DNA from: Favolaschia claudopus
Taxonomy: Eukaryota > Basidiomycota > Agaricomycetes > Agaricales > Mycenaceae
NCBI GenBank assembly: GCA_037176885.1
Contig: JAWWNJ010000030.1
Location: 682,001-746,000, forward strand
Direction of reading: 5' to 3'
DNA length: 64,000 bases
Shown: positions 22,844 to 33,320 of the stretch, in pieces
Layout: every line of letters begins with the position of its first letter
Position numbering within the stretch: position 1 is the first letter of the stretch
Notes under the pieces: model-generated
What the model was told of the DNA's origin: nothing
Database searches by the model: none
The model's input: the letters and a program-made list of their open reading frames with translations, nothing else
Translations under genes and position numbers: made by a program

Positions 22844-23208
22844 TAGTAGAGCACGACATAAATTGACAGCATGCAGAGAAACTGATTTCTGGTAAGTATG
22901 TGCGGTTCTATATGGCCATTTATACAGATACACTGTAACTGAGCGAATTTTGCACTAAGTGGACGCAAAATTGCCGAGGGCGGCTGCCGGATTAGATGAC
23001 AGCTGCCCATATGAGGCAGGTTCTCACGGGTGGTGGTGGGTCTGGTTTCCGAGGTCCTGGGGGGTAGTCGGTGTCGTCGCTTAGGTTTTCCCTCACCCCT
23101 TGGGCTGAACTGCCATATTTGATGCCATCAAATGTTACGTTGCTTGCGGAGGAATTCGTCAATCGGAACGACCCGGCACCGCAATGTTGCCGGTCTCGGC
23201 CGAGACTA

Positions 23209-23370
23209 CTGTACTAATTCGACCAATCGTTCACGGGATGTCACCCGTCACCCCAATTGTCCACTGAACAAGTTGTTCACATCAGCGGCATCACGGCTAA
23301 ATTTCCATATATGGATGGCCGGCAGTCCTCGGCAGCTGCCGGCCAAGAAATTTTTCGATTTTGTTCCCCT
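23209..23370. mobile_element. Partial diverged copy of the 22590 MITE
   Basis: It begins CTGTACTAATTCGACC after a TA and follows the left part of the 22590 element through GTTCACxGG, CCACTGAACAAGTTGTTCAC and GACGGAAATTT-like words. No right end is found, so it is truncated or decayed. Confidence 0.55.
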
Positions 23371-24700
23371 TTTTGTGATGACGGGCATCCCTTGCCGGAA
23401 ACGGCATGTTTGTGTTTGTTCTCAGTCAACTTTCGTGTTTCTATGTTCCACTCTGTTCCGACTTGCACAATGCCCATAGCGTCTAGTTTTTGCGGTAAAA
23501 GTTGGCTATAATTGACTAATCTATCTAGAGCTTTCATGAAAACAAAAATCTAGTCCCAAATAATGCCGTTATTCCGTCGCGTCTAGCATCCTTTGAAGAC
23601 TCCCGCATTCTTCAAGCATTCTTTCCACTCCGAATCACAATGTATATGTTCCCTGAGCATATCTAATGTATCTAGTGTGCATCTCTGGACCACGGATGCT
23701 CACCCTTGCTTTAATTGGGGGAGCTTGCTCCCCCCTTTTGTCTGAGGTTCCCGAAAAGTGGATGGCTGTGCAATGTGCCTACTCTCCCACGGGTACGCCA
23801 TCAGCTGTGATCTCCCACGGGTACGCCATCAATACGTGACATTAAACAGAGCCTTAGAGACAAGTGGCCTACTGTACAGCGGCGCAATCAGGGGAAAGTG
23901 CAATAAAGAGATACTCTCAGCCAAGGGCTCGCATGAATAGGAAATTACTCCCGACGTTCGAAGAAACCACAAAGGCAGGAATATGGTTGCGGCCAAAACT
24001 TCATGACCAGTCCCAATTTTGCTCAAAATCCTTCGGGAATTGAGATTTAGCAGGAACTAGGGTATGGTTTATAGGTGAAATTTTTGTTTCAGAGGAATCG
24101 GAGGTACTCCTAACTTAGGGTTACAAAACACGAAATTTGAACAGCGAAAAACCAAAATTGTGTGTACTAAACTCGCGAGTTTGAGGCAGGTAATCAAGTC
24201 TTTCTCTGCCATTCTGCCTCTGCAACCCCGGACTCCTTCTTCCGGACCCCACAGTGAAAGTGAAATATCCTCAAGAAATCGGCAATGGCCAGGCGACATT
24301 GATGCTGTTGCACAGCCACCGGTCCGAGTGATCCGCAATCAAAAGCGCGAAATTGCCGTGCAAAACACGGAAAACTGATTTTTCGAAGTTTTGCTCCAGT
24401 ACGTTTGTAGATTACCTTCTGTCACAGTCTGGCCAGTTGATTCCATCAAAACCTCTGATCCTGTTGATCCTTGATCAATTACGTCATCAGGATGCCCACC
24501 CTGTGCCTGACTCTGTAGACTGATTGTCTGCTTCATTCTCAATTCAGGCACCATCCCTCTCTGAATTCCATTGCTGTGCTCCATTCCATTCTATGGGGCT
24601 GTGCTCCATTCTCAATTGTTATTGTTCTCTCCATTCTATTATCTATTGTTGTTGTTGTTGTTGTTGAGATCAATTAACGTGAGCCGCTGCAAGCGGCTAT
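23371..24700. other. 1.3 kb without a recognisable gene
   Basis: Only short frames occur. A direct repeat of TCTCCCACGGGTACGCCATC appears twice within 23780-23830. A short TTG microsatellite lies at about 24645-24667. Confidence 0.35.
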
Positions 24701-24703
24701 GGT

Positions 24704-25066
24704 AGAGACTTTGCGCAGAGCCACCGGTAGCCACCCAGTGGCTTTCACGGCATGCGCTGTGGAGCAGCTACGGCATATGGTGGCTCGTTTGGTGGCTCGT
24801 CGCCCGCGTTACAGGTGGGGCTTCAGGTATCTACATGGTATCTCTGTGACTATACCTCAATGTAGGGAGGTCTCGTGGTTAGGTTACCAGTTTTCCGCTT
24901 TATTTGGTGCGTTTTTGGCCGGTTCTTGCAAAACCGACGGTTGGCGTGAGACCTTGGTGGGGGTTTTCTTCCAGCCACCGAATGAGCCACCATATGCCGT
25001 AGCCGCTCCACAGCGCATGCCGTGAGAGCCACCGGGTGGCTCCCGGTGGCTCTGCGCAAAGTCTCT
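24704..25066. mobile_element. 363-bp element with about 95-bp inverted repeats
   Basis: The ends start AGAGACTTTGCGCAGAGCC and stay inverted-complementary for about 95 bp with few mismatches, so the two arms make up over half of the element. The direct repeat GGT flanks it (24701-24703 and 25067-25069). The motif GGTGGCTC recurs within each arm. A 3-bp duplication fits a CACTA- or Harbinger-like element, but the end sequence is not diagnostic. Confidence 0.75.
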
Positions 25067-25069
25067 GGT

Positions 25070-26411
25070 ACACGACATGCCGACATCAACTGACTACATG
25101 ATTAATCGTTTCCAGTCCGTCCTTTCCTCCCACGTCACCCTTTTTATGCAACCAATCAACTCCCAGTGCCTCGGGCATGAAGTCCCGGTCCGACGGCCTT
25201 TGGCCAGTGCTTGCCGAGGTTGCGATCCCCGTAGGATGGGCGTATGGGCGTCAAAGGATCAAGGCGGCAGCGTACGCCTGATCAGACAAAGTGTGATGGA
25301 TGATTTGTTGCCGTGCGTCTGTTGAAGTTGAATTTCCCAGCCGCCGGCCGACCGGGGCTTGAACCGCAAGTGCGCTACTCCTCGGAACCCGTGACCCGAA
25401 GTCACGATCAAACGTGTTTGCCGGAGCGGAGGGAATGACTGTGCTTATTGTTCTCTCTGGGTATGGGCAACGCCCCGTCACCCGGTGACATCCATCATTC
25501 TCGTCCCAATTTGGAAGCCCCGCCAAATGGCAGCCCCGTTTTCGCCCAAAACCTATCTCGATAAGTAAATACATGACCCCCTTCGGACTTTTGCCCATTT
25601 GATGTTGTTTGCAATTTTATTTGTATTTGTCAGAGGAATTTTCCAGATCTGTCCTAGTTCCTGAGATCAATATTGTAGATCCTGCCCAAATCAATATTTT
25701 CTCAATTCCTCTGTCAATTACAAACAAAATAGTATACTACGAACATCCCGCACGATTCCGAGGTCAATTTTTGGCCCCAAAGTCGTTCCGGTTTCTGCTC
25801 CGAGACGCGTTGTAAACACAGACAAACAAACGCGTCTCGCGCTGAATCAAGCCGAAACACTCAATACAAGTAGAGAATCGCTGCTTGAGGCTCATACAAG
25901 CTTGATATTTGCTTAATGGCAGTATAAAATACTGTGAAAACAGTCAGGAGGAGACAGTGCTTTTCTTGTCTGGACAAAGAATATCCCGAGTTTCAATGGA
26001 TTTTGCGTATTTCTACCAGGTTTAAGCGAGAATCAATTTTCATGATACTAGGGTACATTGCAAACTATCTAACTCAGCCAGAATGAAGCGGGGGACATGT
26101 ATTTCAAGGCATCGACACGAAATCAGTGGGAAAGTTGCTTAGTCAGCGCACGATCCTTTTTGGGGTGATTGCCCATACCCACCATTCTATGACTGTGGAG
26201 GTACTCAGTTATGACCATAAAGGTTCTCTTCTCTCTTCTTATTGTTTTATTTCTACTTTAGGAAGTAGAGCTTAGGTATATAAAGGGCTCTGGCTCTACC
26301 CATGTACCCTAGTGTTTTTATTTTATCCTTCTTACGGGTCTCTCCTGGTGTGCTCTCCAGGCCTTTATCTTACCAGAAGGTATGCCCGGCTCTTAGTTGA
26401 GTCTGTGGTGC
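25070..26411. other. Non-coding stretch, possible copia LTR at its right end
   Basis: No gene is recognised. From about 26190 there is a TATATAAAG box at 26277 followed by a pyrimidine-rich stretch, which could be a degenerate LTR promoter for the copia relic at 27165. I could not find the matching LTR, so this is only suggestive. A minus-strand GGTTCAAGCCC word at about 25360 resembles a tRNA B box but has no fitting A box. Confidence 0.3.
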
Positions 26412-26420
26412 TGGCGAGCA

Positions 26421-26939
26421 GTAGTCTAGAAGTTCCCGCGGGGCCGGTCCTGGAGGGTCGACTTATTATATAATCACTCAGTTTGGCAGGTTGTTCCCAC
26501 GGCACGTTCTCGCCTATTCCACTGTAGCTCCCCACCCTTCCGTGCAGATTCGAGGTCCAGAAGCACCCTAAGGTATGTCTAAATAGTCGCCGGGTGTTTT
26601 ATAATCTTACCTGCTACAACGTAGTTAGATTTGAGAAAAGTTTCAAATTGGCCGGCCGTGGCCGGCGGCCAACGCAGTGCAGTTTATCTCTGCGAATTCT
26701 GAAGCTCTCGCCGCAATTCCAGCGGGAAATGTTATCTTCTTACTAATTAGGCCCTTATTGATGTTATTTATCAAAACTGCCGAAAAGCGCGTTGCAAACT
26801 GCGTAACAGAACGCGAGAAATTTGAGATTACATAATAAGGGGACCCTCCCGTCAACGCACCGTGGGAAGCGACAGACTAATATATAACAACCGCAGGCAC
26901 GAGGACCTTTTGTTTATATTGTCTGTTTATAAGAGACTA
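26421..26939. mobile_element. 519-bp element with a 9-bp target duplication (copy 1)
   Basis: It starts TAGTCT and ends AGAGACTA, with the perfect direct repeat GGCGAGCAG on each side (26412-26420 and 26940-26948). It shares internal landmarks with the copy at 54084: TTATATAATCAC near the left, GATTACATAATA, and CCGCAGGCACGAGGACC near the right. A 9-bp duplication is typical of Mutator-like elements. No protein is encoded. Confidence 0.85.
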
Positions 26940-27164
26940 GGCGAGCAGGGAGTCCTGGCTTCTCGCTTCTCTCTTCTGGTCCGGTCTGATGTCTTCTTTT
27001 GATGGACGACGATGCCCCCACCTGTTGATTGGCGCTTACGGCATGGACAGTTGCGGGAATCCAGGCCTGTCTGTGACACCTTCTTGCAATGCTATTTACA
27101 CAATCCCAGGATGTCTCAATGAAAACTGACGTGACAGTATCAATTACCAAATTGGGACTGCGAC

Positions 27165-28047
27165 TTGTTCATTCAGAAGCTTCTTTCAGCAGAACTGCGC
27201 ACAGAGTATGTCAACGAATCTATGGGCCCAGGTGGAATACGCTACTGGGTGGTCCTTATAGATCATCATTCCTCTGAGGTGTGGATTCTATTTGCCCAAA
27301 AGAAATCCCAAGTCTATTCAAAACTCAAAGAATGGCGAAAATCTACTGAGGCTCATTTTCGTGCTCAAATTGCTAATTGGGAATTCTGTGAGGGCTGGAC
27401 TCGGTTCTTTCGCACAGATGGGGGTGGTGAATTCACGTCTCATCAAATAGAAACAGAATTCAAACGTCTAGGCATCATCCATGAAACAACAGCACCTTAC
27501 ACTCCAGAGCAAAACGGAGTAGCAGAGCGAATGAATCAAACACTTGTTTCCAGAGCTACAACTATGTTGATTGCCTCACGCCTTCCTCGTAAATTTTGAG
27601 TCTTAGCAATGCGAGCAGCTGATCCCTCATGAGAAACTTTTTGACCGTCCAATAAACATACGATACCTGCATCCCTTTGGCTGTAGAGCTTATCCTCTGA
27701 TTCCTAAAGAAAAGCGTCACAAGCAGAAATTTGGCGATAAAGCAAAGTGTTGCATCTTTGTTGGCTACCATGAAAACAGTAAAGCGTATGACTTGCTAGT
27801 AATCAACAAAGATGGTTCTTATGGTGAAACCATCACATCTAGGCATGTTCGGTTTGATGACCAGGAACTTGATTCACCTATAGAACCAAAGCTTGAGGCA
27901 CCTGCTACATCTAGGAAAGAATATGAGGATTTTGCTCAGACACTGCGGAAGGGGTCTACCCCTATCCAAACCCATGGAATTATGCCAGAATTCGGTCAAA
28001 AGGGGTTGAAAACAAGGAAATCGCCCAAAAAGGAGCGTCACATTTGA
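27165..28047 (+). pseudogene. Ty1/copia integrase-region fragment
   Basis: The first frame carries the integrase core: first Asp in VVLIDHHSS, second in FFRTDGGGEF and Glu in TPEQNGVAERMNQT. The frame breaks at 27597 and resumes at about 27690 with YPLIPKEKRHKQKFG...CIFVGYHENSKAYDL, which follows the integrase in copia pol. Reverse transcriptase and gag are absent. It is a truncated, frame-broken relic. Confidence 0.85.
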
Positions 28048-28215
28048 TCACATGACGTAGGTTCCGTATGAATGAGCCCTACCTTATCAGCAACTGACAG
28101 CACATAGCCGCATTTGTGCTCGGGACATCTCCGACCTCTCGGCCGAGCGCCGATGACAGCGCATGATAGCGCAATTACAAGCCAATTCGGAGCAATTCCC
28201 GTTCAAGACTACTTA

Positions 28216-28335
28216 CTGTACTATTTCGACCGGTTGTTCACATAACGCGTAACGGGACCCTGTGAACTGAACAATTTGGAACACCGTAACGCGTAACAGG
28301 CCACTTTTTCCGCCCAAAATGGCAATAGTATTGTA
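28216..28335. mobile_element. Partial MITE of the 22590 family, inverted
   Basis: After TA at 28214-28215 it reads CTGTACTATTTCGACCGG, then two GTAACGCGTAAC words and a TTTTTCCGCCCAAAATGGCAA stretch. This matches the reverse complement of the right end of the 22590 element. The other end is missing. Confidence 0.65.
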
Positions 28336-28355
28336 AGTACATTCGGTAACTAATA

Positions 28356-29020
28356 TCAAGTCTTTCGTTTCGTAGTGGGGGGGCCAGTTATGTTCGAAAT
28401 ATCGGAAAGTGTGCGCTTTGAGCCAGTCACGGGAACAACAAGCCAGGGGCGACGAAGATCGTCGCGGATGCCAATGCGCCGCTGTTCTTCGTCCGAAACT
28501 TGTAGTTCATTGACGAAAGACGGCATGATTGTATCCTGCCAGCCCGCATGGCGCTTTTCAAGGTGTTTGGGGAAGTTATACTTCCAGTGGACTTCGCGGC
28601 AGCCATCAAGTTTACAGATAATGGGAATATTGGAGCTGGGACGCTTGTCGGTTGATTGTCCAGCTGTCGAAGCACGAAAGTTGTAAGAGAGAGAGCATGT
28701 TGATGTCCACTTTTGGCCTTTCATGGCTAGCTGGCAGTCAGAGCCCCCGCAAAATCCGCAGGGATAGTCGGACAAATGCTAAATAAAGTAGTAAGTACCA
28801 GACGAGATGTGCAGGACGGATTGAAAAAGAGACATACGATGTTCAAGAGGTCACCCATTCCCAGAAGCCACCGTAGAATATGTTGGCCAAGATGATTCTG
28901 GCGTTCATCCGGTTTCAGTTGACGGAGGCTACAAATCCCACATGCATGTGCACTTGCTAAACTGGATGATAAGAATCCTCGACACCTCTTGCCGGTCTGT
29001 CTATCGACAGCTTGCTCCAT
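28356..29020 (-). CDS. Zinc-finger protein fragment of a mushroom-specific family
   Basis: Two exons are joined by a 59-bp intron at 28779-28837 (GTATGTC...TTTAG). The upstream exon ends GQHILRWLLGMGDLLN and the downstream exon starts HLSDYPCGFCGGSDCQ. Motifs are CGFCGGSDC, CKLDGCREVHWKYNFPKHLEKRH (a CCHH-like finger) and a C-terminal KRTLSDISN...KRKT basic end. This is the terminal piece of a family found in many copies in agarics, perhaps linked to mobile elements; the role is unknown. The N-terminal part upstream of 29020 is not visible. Confidence 0.5.
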
Positions 29021-29040
29021 AGACAGACGGTCACCGGTCT

Positions 29041-29606
29041 AGTTCACAAGTGGTGGTATTCCGACGTTCAGAGCTGGGACGCGAGTGATTTCAAGCTTCC
29101 GAATCGGCCCGATGTCCCCCAAGGTCTGCAACCATCTCTGTCGGCACTTTTATGAATCAATATCTTGTCAGATGGAAATCGCGAATTAATTAATTACTGT
29201 GCTTGATTGTATCTGCGCGGATGGGACAACGCTTCCTCCTTGGATTGTGATGAAAGGGAAGAAGCCAATGTACGCATGGATGAAGGACTCAGAGCTGGAG
29301 AAAGCTAGTCTCGGATACCTGTAAGGGCAACCTTTAGGACCCGAGATGTCTCGAGGGTCTAGCGAGGGAGAATCCAAAGTTAATTAAGAAGCTACTAAGA
29401 ATACATCACAGCGCACCCTAGCGAGGGAGAATCCAAAGAGAAGAAAGGCTGAGGATTCCCACGCTAGGTGCAGTAAACATATAGTAACTAGTTCCCACAA
29501 GCTCGGAGAAATCGGCAATGATCCCGGGCCAAGTCACATGCCTTACTCCACGATGACATAGGGCTTTGGGGATTTGACAGGAAAGTGGGAAATCTGCAAG
29601 AGGCCT
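29041..29606. other. Non-coding flank of the gypsy element
   Basis: The word TAGCGAGGGAGAATCCAAAG occurs twice (about 29360 and 29419), a short direct repeat. No LTR pair is identified. Confidence 0.4.
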
Positions 29607-29609
29607 GCG

Positions 29610-31800
29610 TCATAGGTGGCTTAGTTTGGAAGGGTATTTGCGGTAGAAAGCAGCGACAGCGTCCGGGGCAAAGACATTAGAGTGCTTCACCCATTGATCA
29701 TGGGACGGGTCATAACCCTTCCAGCGAACAAAGTACCATAGACTCCCATAGCGGATCTTGGCATCCAATATCTCCTCGACCTCCCATTGCTTGTCGCCAG
29801 GAACGTCAAGGACTGGTGGCGGCTCTTCGTGTCTGGGGCGAGTGGGGAATGGATCGGCTTCCACAAGCTGAAGTTTCACGACGGGGAAGACAGGGTGGAG
29901 GGCAGAGTACCGGGGCGGCAGCTCCAGTTTGAAGGCACCATTACCGACGACCTTCAGAACCTTGAAGGGGCCGATACGCCGGTGGGAGAATTTCACCGAA
30001 GGGCGGGTGGTGCGGATATCTGAAGCATCAACCCACACCCGGTCACCAACCTTGATGTCTGGAGCTGGTGTCCGCCGGCGGTCATAGTACTGCTTGTACT
30101 CTGCCTTGGCCTTGACGAGTGCCGCCTTCGCCTCGGAAACCCCTGACGCAATCCGATCGTGGAAACGACCGGCATGGCCCGCAACGCGCGTGTCATGGTG
30201 TTGCTCCAGGATGCGTCGGCGGAGGTCCTTGTCTCGGGGGACGACAACCTTCCCCCGGAAGTAAAGGAGTCCACCTTCAATACGCCATTCCGAAGACCGG
30301 GCAGACCGCACACCTCGGGCCTTGAGGAGTTCCTTGGCAGTCAGGGCAATGGGCTCTTCAAGGTCGGGTTCCCCGGCAAGCGCATCGCGAATGTCGCGCA
30401 AGAGGGGAGCCTCAGCGCCAGCAATAACCAGGGCTTCGGTGGCCCGAACGTGGAACAGCTCGGGTCGAAGCAGGGTAACGTCCTGGTTATCGTCCTGCAC
30501 TCCATGGTCCGGTCTCCGAGAAAGCGCGTCAGGGCGACCCATGAGGCGAACCGGTTGGTGGTGCAGCGAGAAGTCGAAATGGGAGAGGTAGAGAGACCAC
30601 CGAGCTTGGCGACGGTTGAGCTTCTGGGCCTTCCGGAAATATTCCAGGTTTTTGTGGTCCGTCCAGATCTCAACCGGGTGCTGCGCGCCCTCAAGGAAGT
30701 GGCGCCACTCCTCAAGGGCTCGCACAATCGCAAGCATCTCCTTGTCGTGAATTTCGTAATTCCGCTGCACCTCGTTCAGGCTTTTGGAGTAGAACGCAAC
30801 CGGATGCCACTTGCCATCGTCACCCTGCTGGGAGAGGACGGCACCGGTGGCATAGTCAGAGCTGTCAGCCTCGAGCCGGTACGGGCGTTCGGGGTTTGGG
30901 AGAACCAGAACGGGGTCCCGAGTCACCCGCCGCTTGAGCTCGTCAAAGGCAGCTTGCTCTTCAGGCCCCCAGGTCCAGGCGATGCCCTTCTTGGTGAGTC
31001 TGAAGAGGGCTTGAGCAACGTCTGAGAAGCCCGCAATGAACCGGCGGTAGAAGTTTGTGAAGCCAAGGAACTGCTGCACATCCTTCTTATTCTCAGGCGC
31101 TGGCCAAGCTGCCACTCCTGCAACCTTTACAGGGTCCATCTCGACGTGGTTGTGGGAGATAATCACACCGAGGTACTCAATGGAGGTCCGCTCAAACTCA
31201 CACTTCTCTGCTCGAAGGTAAAGCTTGTTTGCGCGAAGCCTCCGCAGGACCTCTCGGACGATCTCTCGATGCCGACGGATGTCTGAGTGGGCAATGAGGA
31301 TATCGTCGAGGTAGACCATGACGTCGCCAGAGAGGATAAGATCCTGGAAGATGTCGTTCATCATGGTCTGGAAGGTTGCAGGGGAGTTGGTCAGACCGAA
31401 GTACATGACCAGCGGCTCAAACAGTCCCCGGTTGGTCCGGAACGCTGCCTTCCACTCGTCGCCTTCGCGGATTCGAACGTTGTTAAAGCCCCATCGGACA
31501 TCAAGCTTCGTGAAGTACCGGGCTCCCCTGAGTCGGTTGATGAGGTCGTTGATTAAGGGGAGCGGGTAACGATTCTTCACGGTCATAGCGTTTAAAGCTC
31601 GATAGTCCTGTACGAACCGAAGTCCGCCGTCCTTCTTCTTGACGAAGAAGACGGGTGAGGCCATAGGTGATTTTGACGGTCGAATCCGGCCAGTGCCAAG
31701 TCCCTCCTCGATGAAGGCATCAAGTTCCTTCTGTTCGAGAGGCGAGATTGGGTAGACCTTGCAGTTCGTGGGTTTAGAGTCCGGCACGAGCTCAATGGCG
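29610..31800 (-). CDS. Ty3/gypsy pol: RT, RNase H, chromodomain; integrase core deleted
   Basis: One open frame. Order: RT (RPSKSPMASPVFFVKKKDGG, FTKLDVRWGFNNVRI, active site YLDD in VMVYLDDILI), RNase H (LEADSSDYATGAVLSQ, then TDHKNLEYF), the integrase zinc motif (HHDTRVAGHAGR), the integrase C-terminal region (SEAKAALVKAKAEYKQYYDRR, GDRVWVDASDI) and a chromodomain (WEVEEILDAKI...YFVRWKGYDPSHDQW). In a normal element about 250 residues with the integrase DDE core lie between GHAGR and SEAKAAL. Here they are missing but the frame is kept. Without the core this copy cannot integrate itself. Confidence 0.9.
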
Positions 31801-32361
31801 TTCAGGCAGCGAGTCAAAGGACTCCTTGTTGAAAATATCGTCAAACTCTCGGGCCCATTCGGGAACGTCCGAGCGCGCCGGGGCTGAGTTTTTGGCGTAT
31901 GCCTCAGCCAGGCGCTGGGAGACGGTGCTTCCAGCACAGATATCCTCAGAAGGCAGGAACTGGGTGTAGAACACCCGGTCTCCCGGCTCAAGGGGGTCAT
32001 CCACTTCATCCGCATCATCCACTTCATCCACTTCATCCTCGTCATCATCCTCGTAGTCCGGGAACAGCTCTGGCAGGTCATCGTATTCATCTTCGCCTAA
32101 GTCTATGGCGCAGATGGATGGAAGGGGACCAAGTCGGAGCTGCCGGAGGATCTCAGCGGCCAGGCGGGACTCTCGGCGTGCAGCGCGAGCTTCCAGGCGA
32201 ACCTCGGTGCGGCACGTAGAGCACTCGCTGGGGCATCTGCTCATCTTGACCTCTCGGGTGTCCCAGTCGATCTCCGGGTTATGCTTCCGGAGCCAGGAGT
32301 AGCCGAGGATGAGCTTCTGCTTCCCAAGACGAGTAACAGCTGACTGACAGTCACCCATCAA
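31801..32361 (-). pseudogene. Ty3/gypsy gag-pol: post-protease region, frame-shifted
   Basis: It encodes LILGYSWLRKHNPEIDW, the block just after the retroviral-type protease, then an acidic Asp/Glu linker and FDDIFNKESFDSLPERH leading into RT. A small deletion near 31795-31810 shifts it out of frame with the RT segment. The protease active site, gag and 5' LTR are absent. Confidence 0.85.
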
Positions 32362-32665
32362 CTCTAAATCCGATCAAATTGGCCTCAAACTCAGCTGCCG
32401 GATAATCTTGAGTAAATGTGCCAGAGACGCAGCTCGTCAGTGTTGATGTATTGTTCACTCAAAATAGGGTGTAAATGACCATAATACACAATTATTGCCA
32501 AACAGACTGAACTTGAGCTCTTATTCTATCGTGTTCAGGGACCTCGAAAACCGGGGTAGGCAGCGTGCCCAGTCGACTGAGTGGGTTCCGAGGTCGTGTT
32601 GCGCTTCTACGTCACGTTGCGCTTCCTGCGAAGCGAAGAACGCAAGAGGTGAGCGATCAGGCTTA

Positions 32666-33318
32666 CTGTAGCACTTTGTATGGGTGAAACGTAACGCGTA
32701 ACGCCCGCCCTGTTTCGTTTCAACGGTAACGCATAACGGTCGGGTGGTTTCCTCGAGGACTGCGTGACATACAAAGATGTCGAATTATCATGTTTGTGGC
32801 TGTAAAATCTAGCTGAATCTACTGCTATAACCCTCATCCTCCTCACTGCACTCAATCACTCTCTACAATCTTCGTCACGATAGAACCGGTACGGTGCATC
32901 TGAGACCACGGGCAAGGTCCTGGGAAGTTGTACCAGAAGCTGGCCGAGGTAGTTTAACTAGTCGCTCAAAGAGGGCTTGTGGTAGTCTCGTGACTAGGCT
33001 TGTGGTGGACCCGTCGCTGTTTTAGGTGTCTGAGCGTGCGCCACGGCGCAGTGTTCATGGAAAAAAAAATAGGTGTATTACGGAACCCGTAACAGGAGAA
33101 ATGCAATCACAAAGGGCTATGGATACAAAGAAAGCATGAGAGCTAAAAAAAATTGCCCAGAATCCGTTCAACGTTTGGAAATAGACTTTATCGGTGTTTG
33201 CCCGCCCGTTTCCAAAATTCTATGATGTCACGCATAACGCTGAGGCCGTTTCTGGTTTCCATGCGTAGCGTTTCCAGTCACGCTCGAGGGTCTGTTTCAC
33301 CCATACAAAGTGCTACAG
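32666..33318. mobile_element. 653-bp TIR element with CTGTAGCAC ends
   Basis: A 25-bp perfect inverted repeat starting CTGTAGCACTTTGTATGGG is flanked by TA (32664-32665 and 33319-33320). GTAACGCGTAACG lies just inside the left end. No protein is encoded. Confidence 0.85.
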
Positions 33319-33320
33319 TA

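Noticed and set aside
25330..25420. tRNA-like B box (GGTTCAAGCCC) on the minus strand
   Set aside because: No A box at the right distance and no acceptor pairing. I do not call a tRNA or SINE.
26277..28047. Complete Ty1/copia element with LTRs
   Set aside because: Only an integrase-region fragment is present. No pair of matching LTRs or RT was found.
30159..31025. Plus-strand open frame of 288 residues
   Set aside because: Antisense to the gypsy RT/RNase H coding sequence, with no independent support.
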